Shown here: positions 5,273 to 5,283 of the stretch, one piece after another
Numbering within the stretch: the stretch's first letter is position 1
How the letters are laid out: each line of letters opens with the position of its first letter
DNA from: an uncultured Eubacteriales bacterium
GTDB lineage: Bacteria > Bacillota > Clostridia > Oscillospirales > Oscillospiraceae
Length of the DNA: 5,283 nt
Assembly (NCBI GenBank): GCA_900547315.1
Contig: URGI01000100.1
Location: 1-5,283 of the forward strand
Direction: 5' to 3'
Made by a program: the position numbers and the translations under genes
The notes under the pieces: model-generated
Database searches by the model: none
Seen by the model: the letters and a program-made list of their open reading frames with translations, nothing else
What the model was told of the DNA's origin: nothing

Positions 5273-5283
5273 AGTAAAGCGGA

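Noticed and set aside
1..5283. Mobile element, prophage, CRISPR array or defence system
   Set aside because: No transposase, integrase, direct repeat array, tRNA attachment site or defence-type domain was seen; gene content and composition look like core chromosome.

Overview
This window reads as ordinary chromosomal sequence from a fairly GC-rich member of the Clostridia, probably an Oscillospirales or Christensenellales type gut anaerobe. The evidence is a BioY-type biotin S component, a DUF1292 protein, a DUF975 membrane protein, purine-rich Shine-Dalgarno sites, sigma-A-type promoters and a 6S-like RNA resembling the clostridial form. Coding sequence is GC-rich and intergenic DNA is AT-rich. 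The lineage is an inference; no marker in the window settles it.

Layout from left to right. A promoter at 51-79 drives bioY on the + strand (120-659). bioY converges on an MFS transporter gene on the - strand (680-1837), and the two genes share a strong hairpin that contains the MFS stop codon. Upstream of that MFS gene is about 320 bases without a protein gene. This stretch holds a structured RNA on the - strand, best read as 6S RNA, with its own promoter near 2122-2150 and an intrinsic terminator at 1856-1887. Next is a small acidic DUF1292 protein (2168-2470, -) with a clear promoter. Then comes a two-gene unit on the - strand, a MarR-family regulator (3822-4301) and a second MFS transporter (2585-3835), whose coding regions overlap by 14 bases. 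At the right is a DUF975 integral membrane protein (4438-5217, -) with its own promoter and terminator.

The clearest regulatory unit is marR plus the MFS gene. The marR promoter has a consensus -35 (TTGACA), and its -10 lies inside a 30-bp palindrome with perfect 8-bp arms, as expected for an autorepressed MarR/efflux operon. The other genes look like independent units for biotin uptake, global RNA polymerase control by 6S RNA, and uncharacterised envelope or housekeeping functions.

Three - strand genes (the first MFS gene, marR and the DUF975 gene) probably start downstream of their longest open reading frame, because good ribosome binding sites precede internal ATG codons while the longest starts have none or one that abuts the codon. 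I see no mobile element, CRISPR array, tRNA or rRNA, and no convincing new multi-gene system. The items most worth a second look are the 6S-like RNA, the MFS gene sitting directly behind the RNA terminator, and the marR operator.
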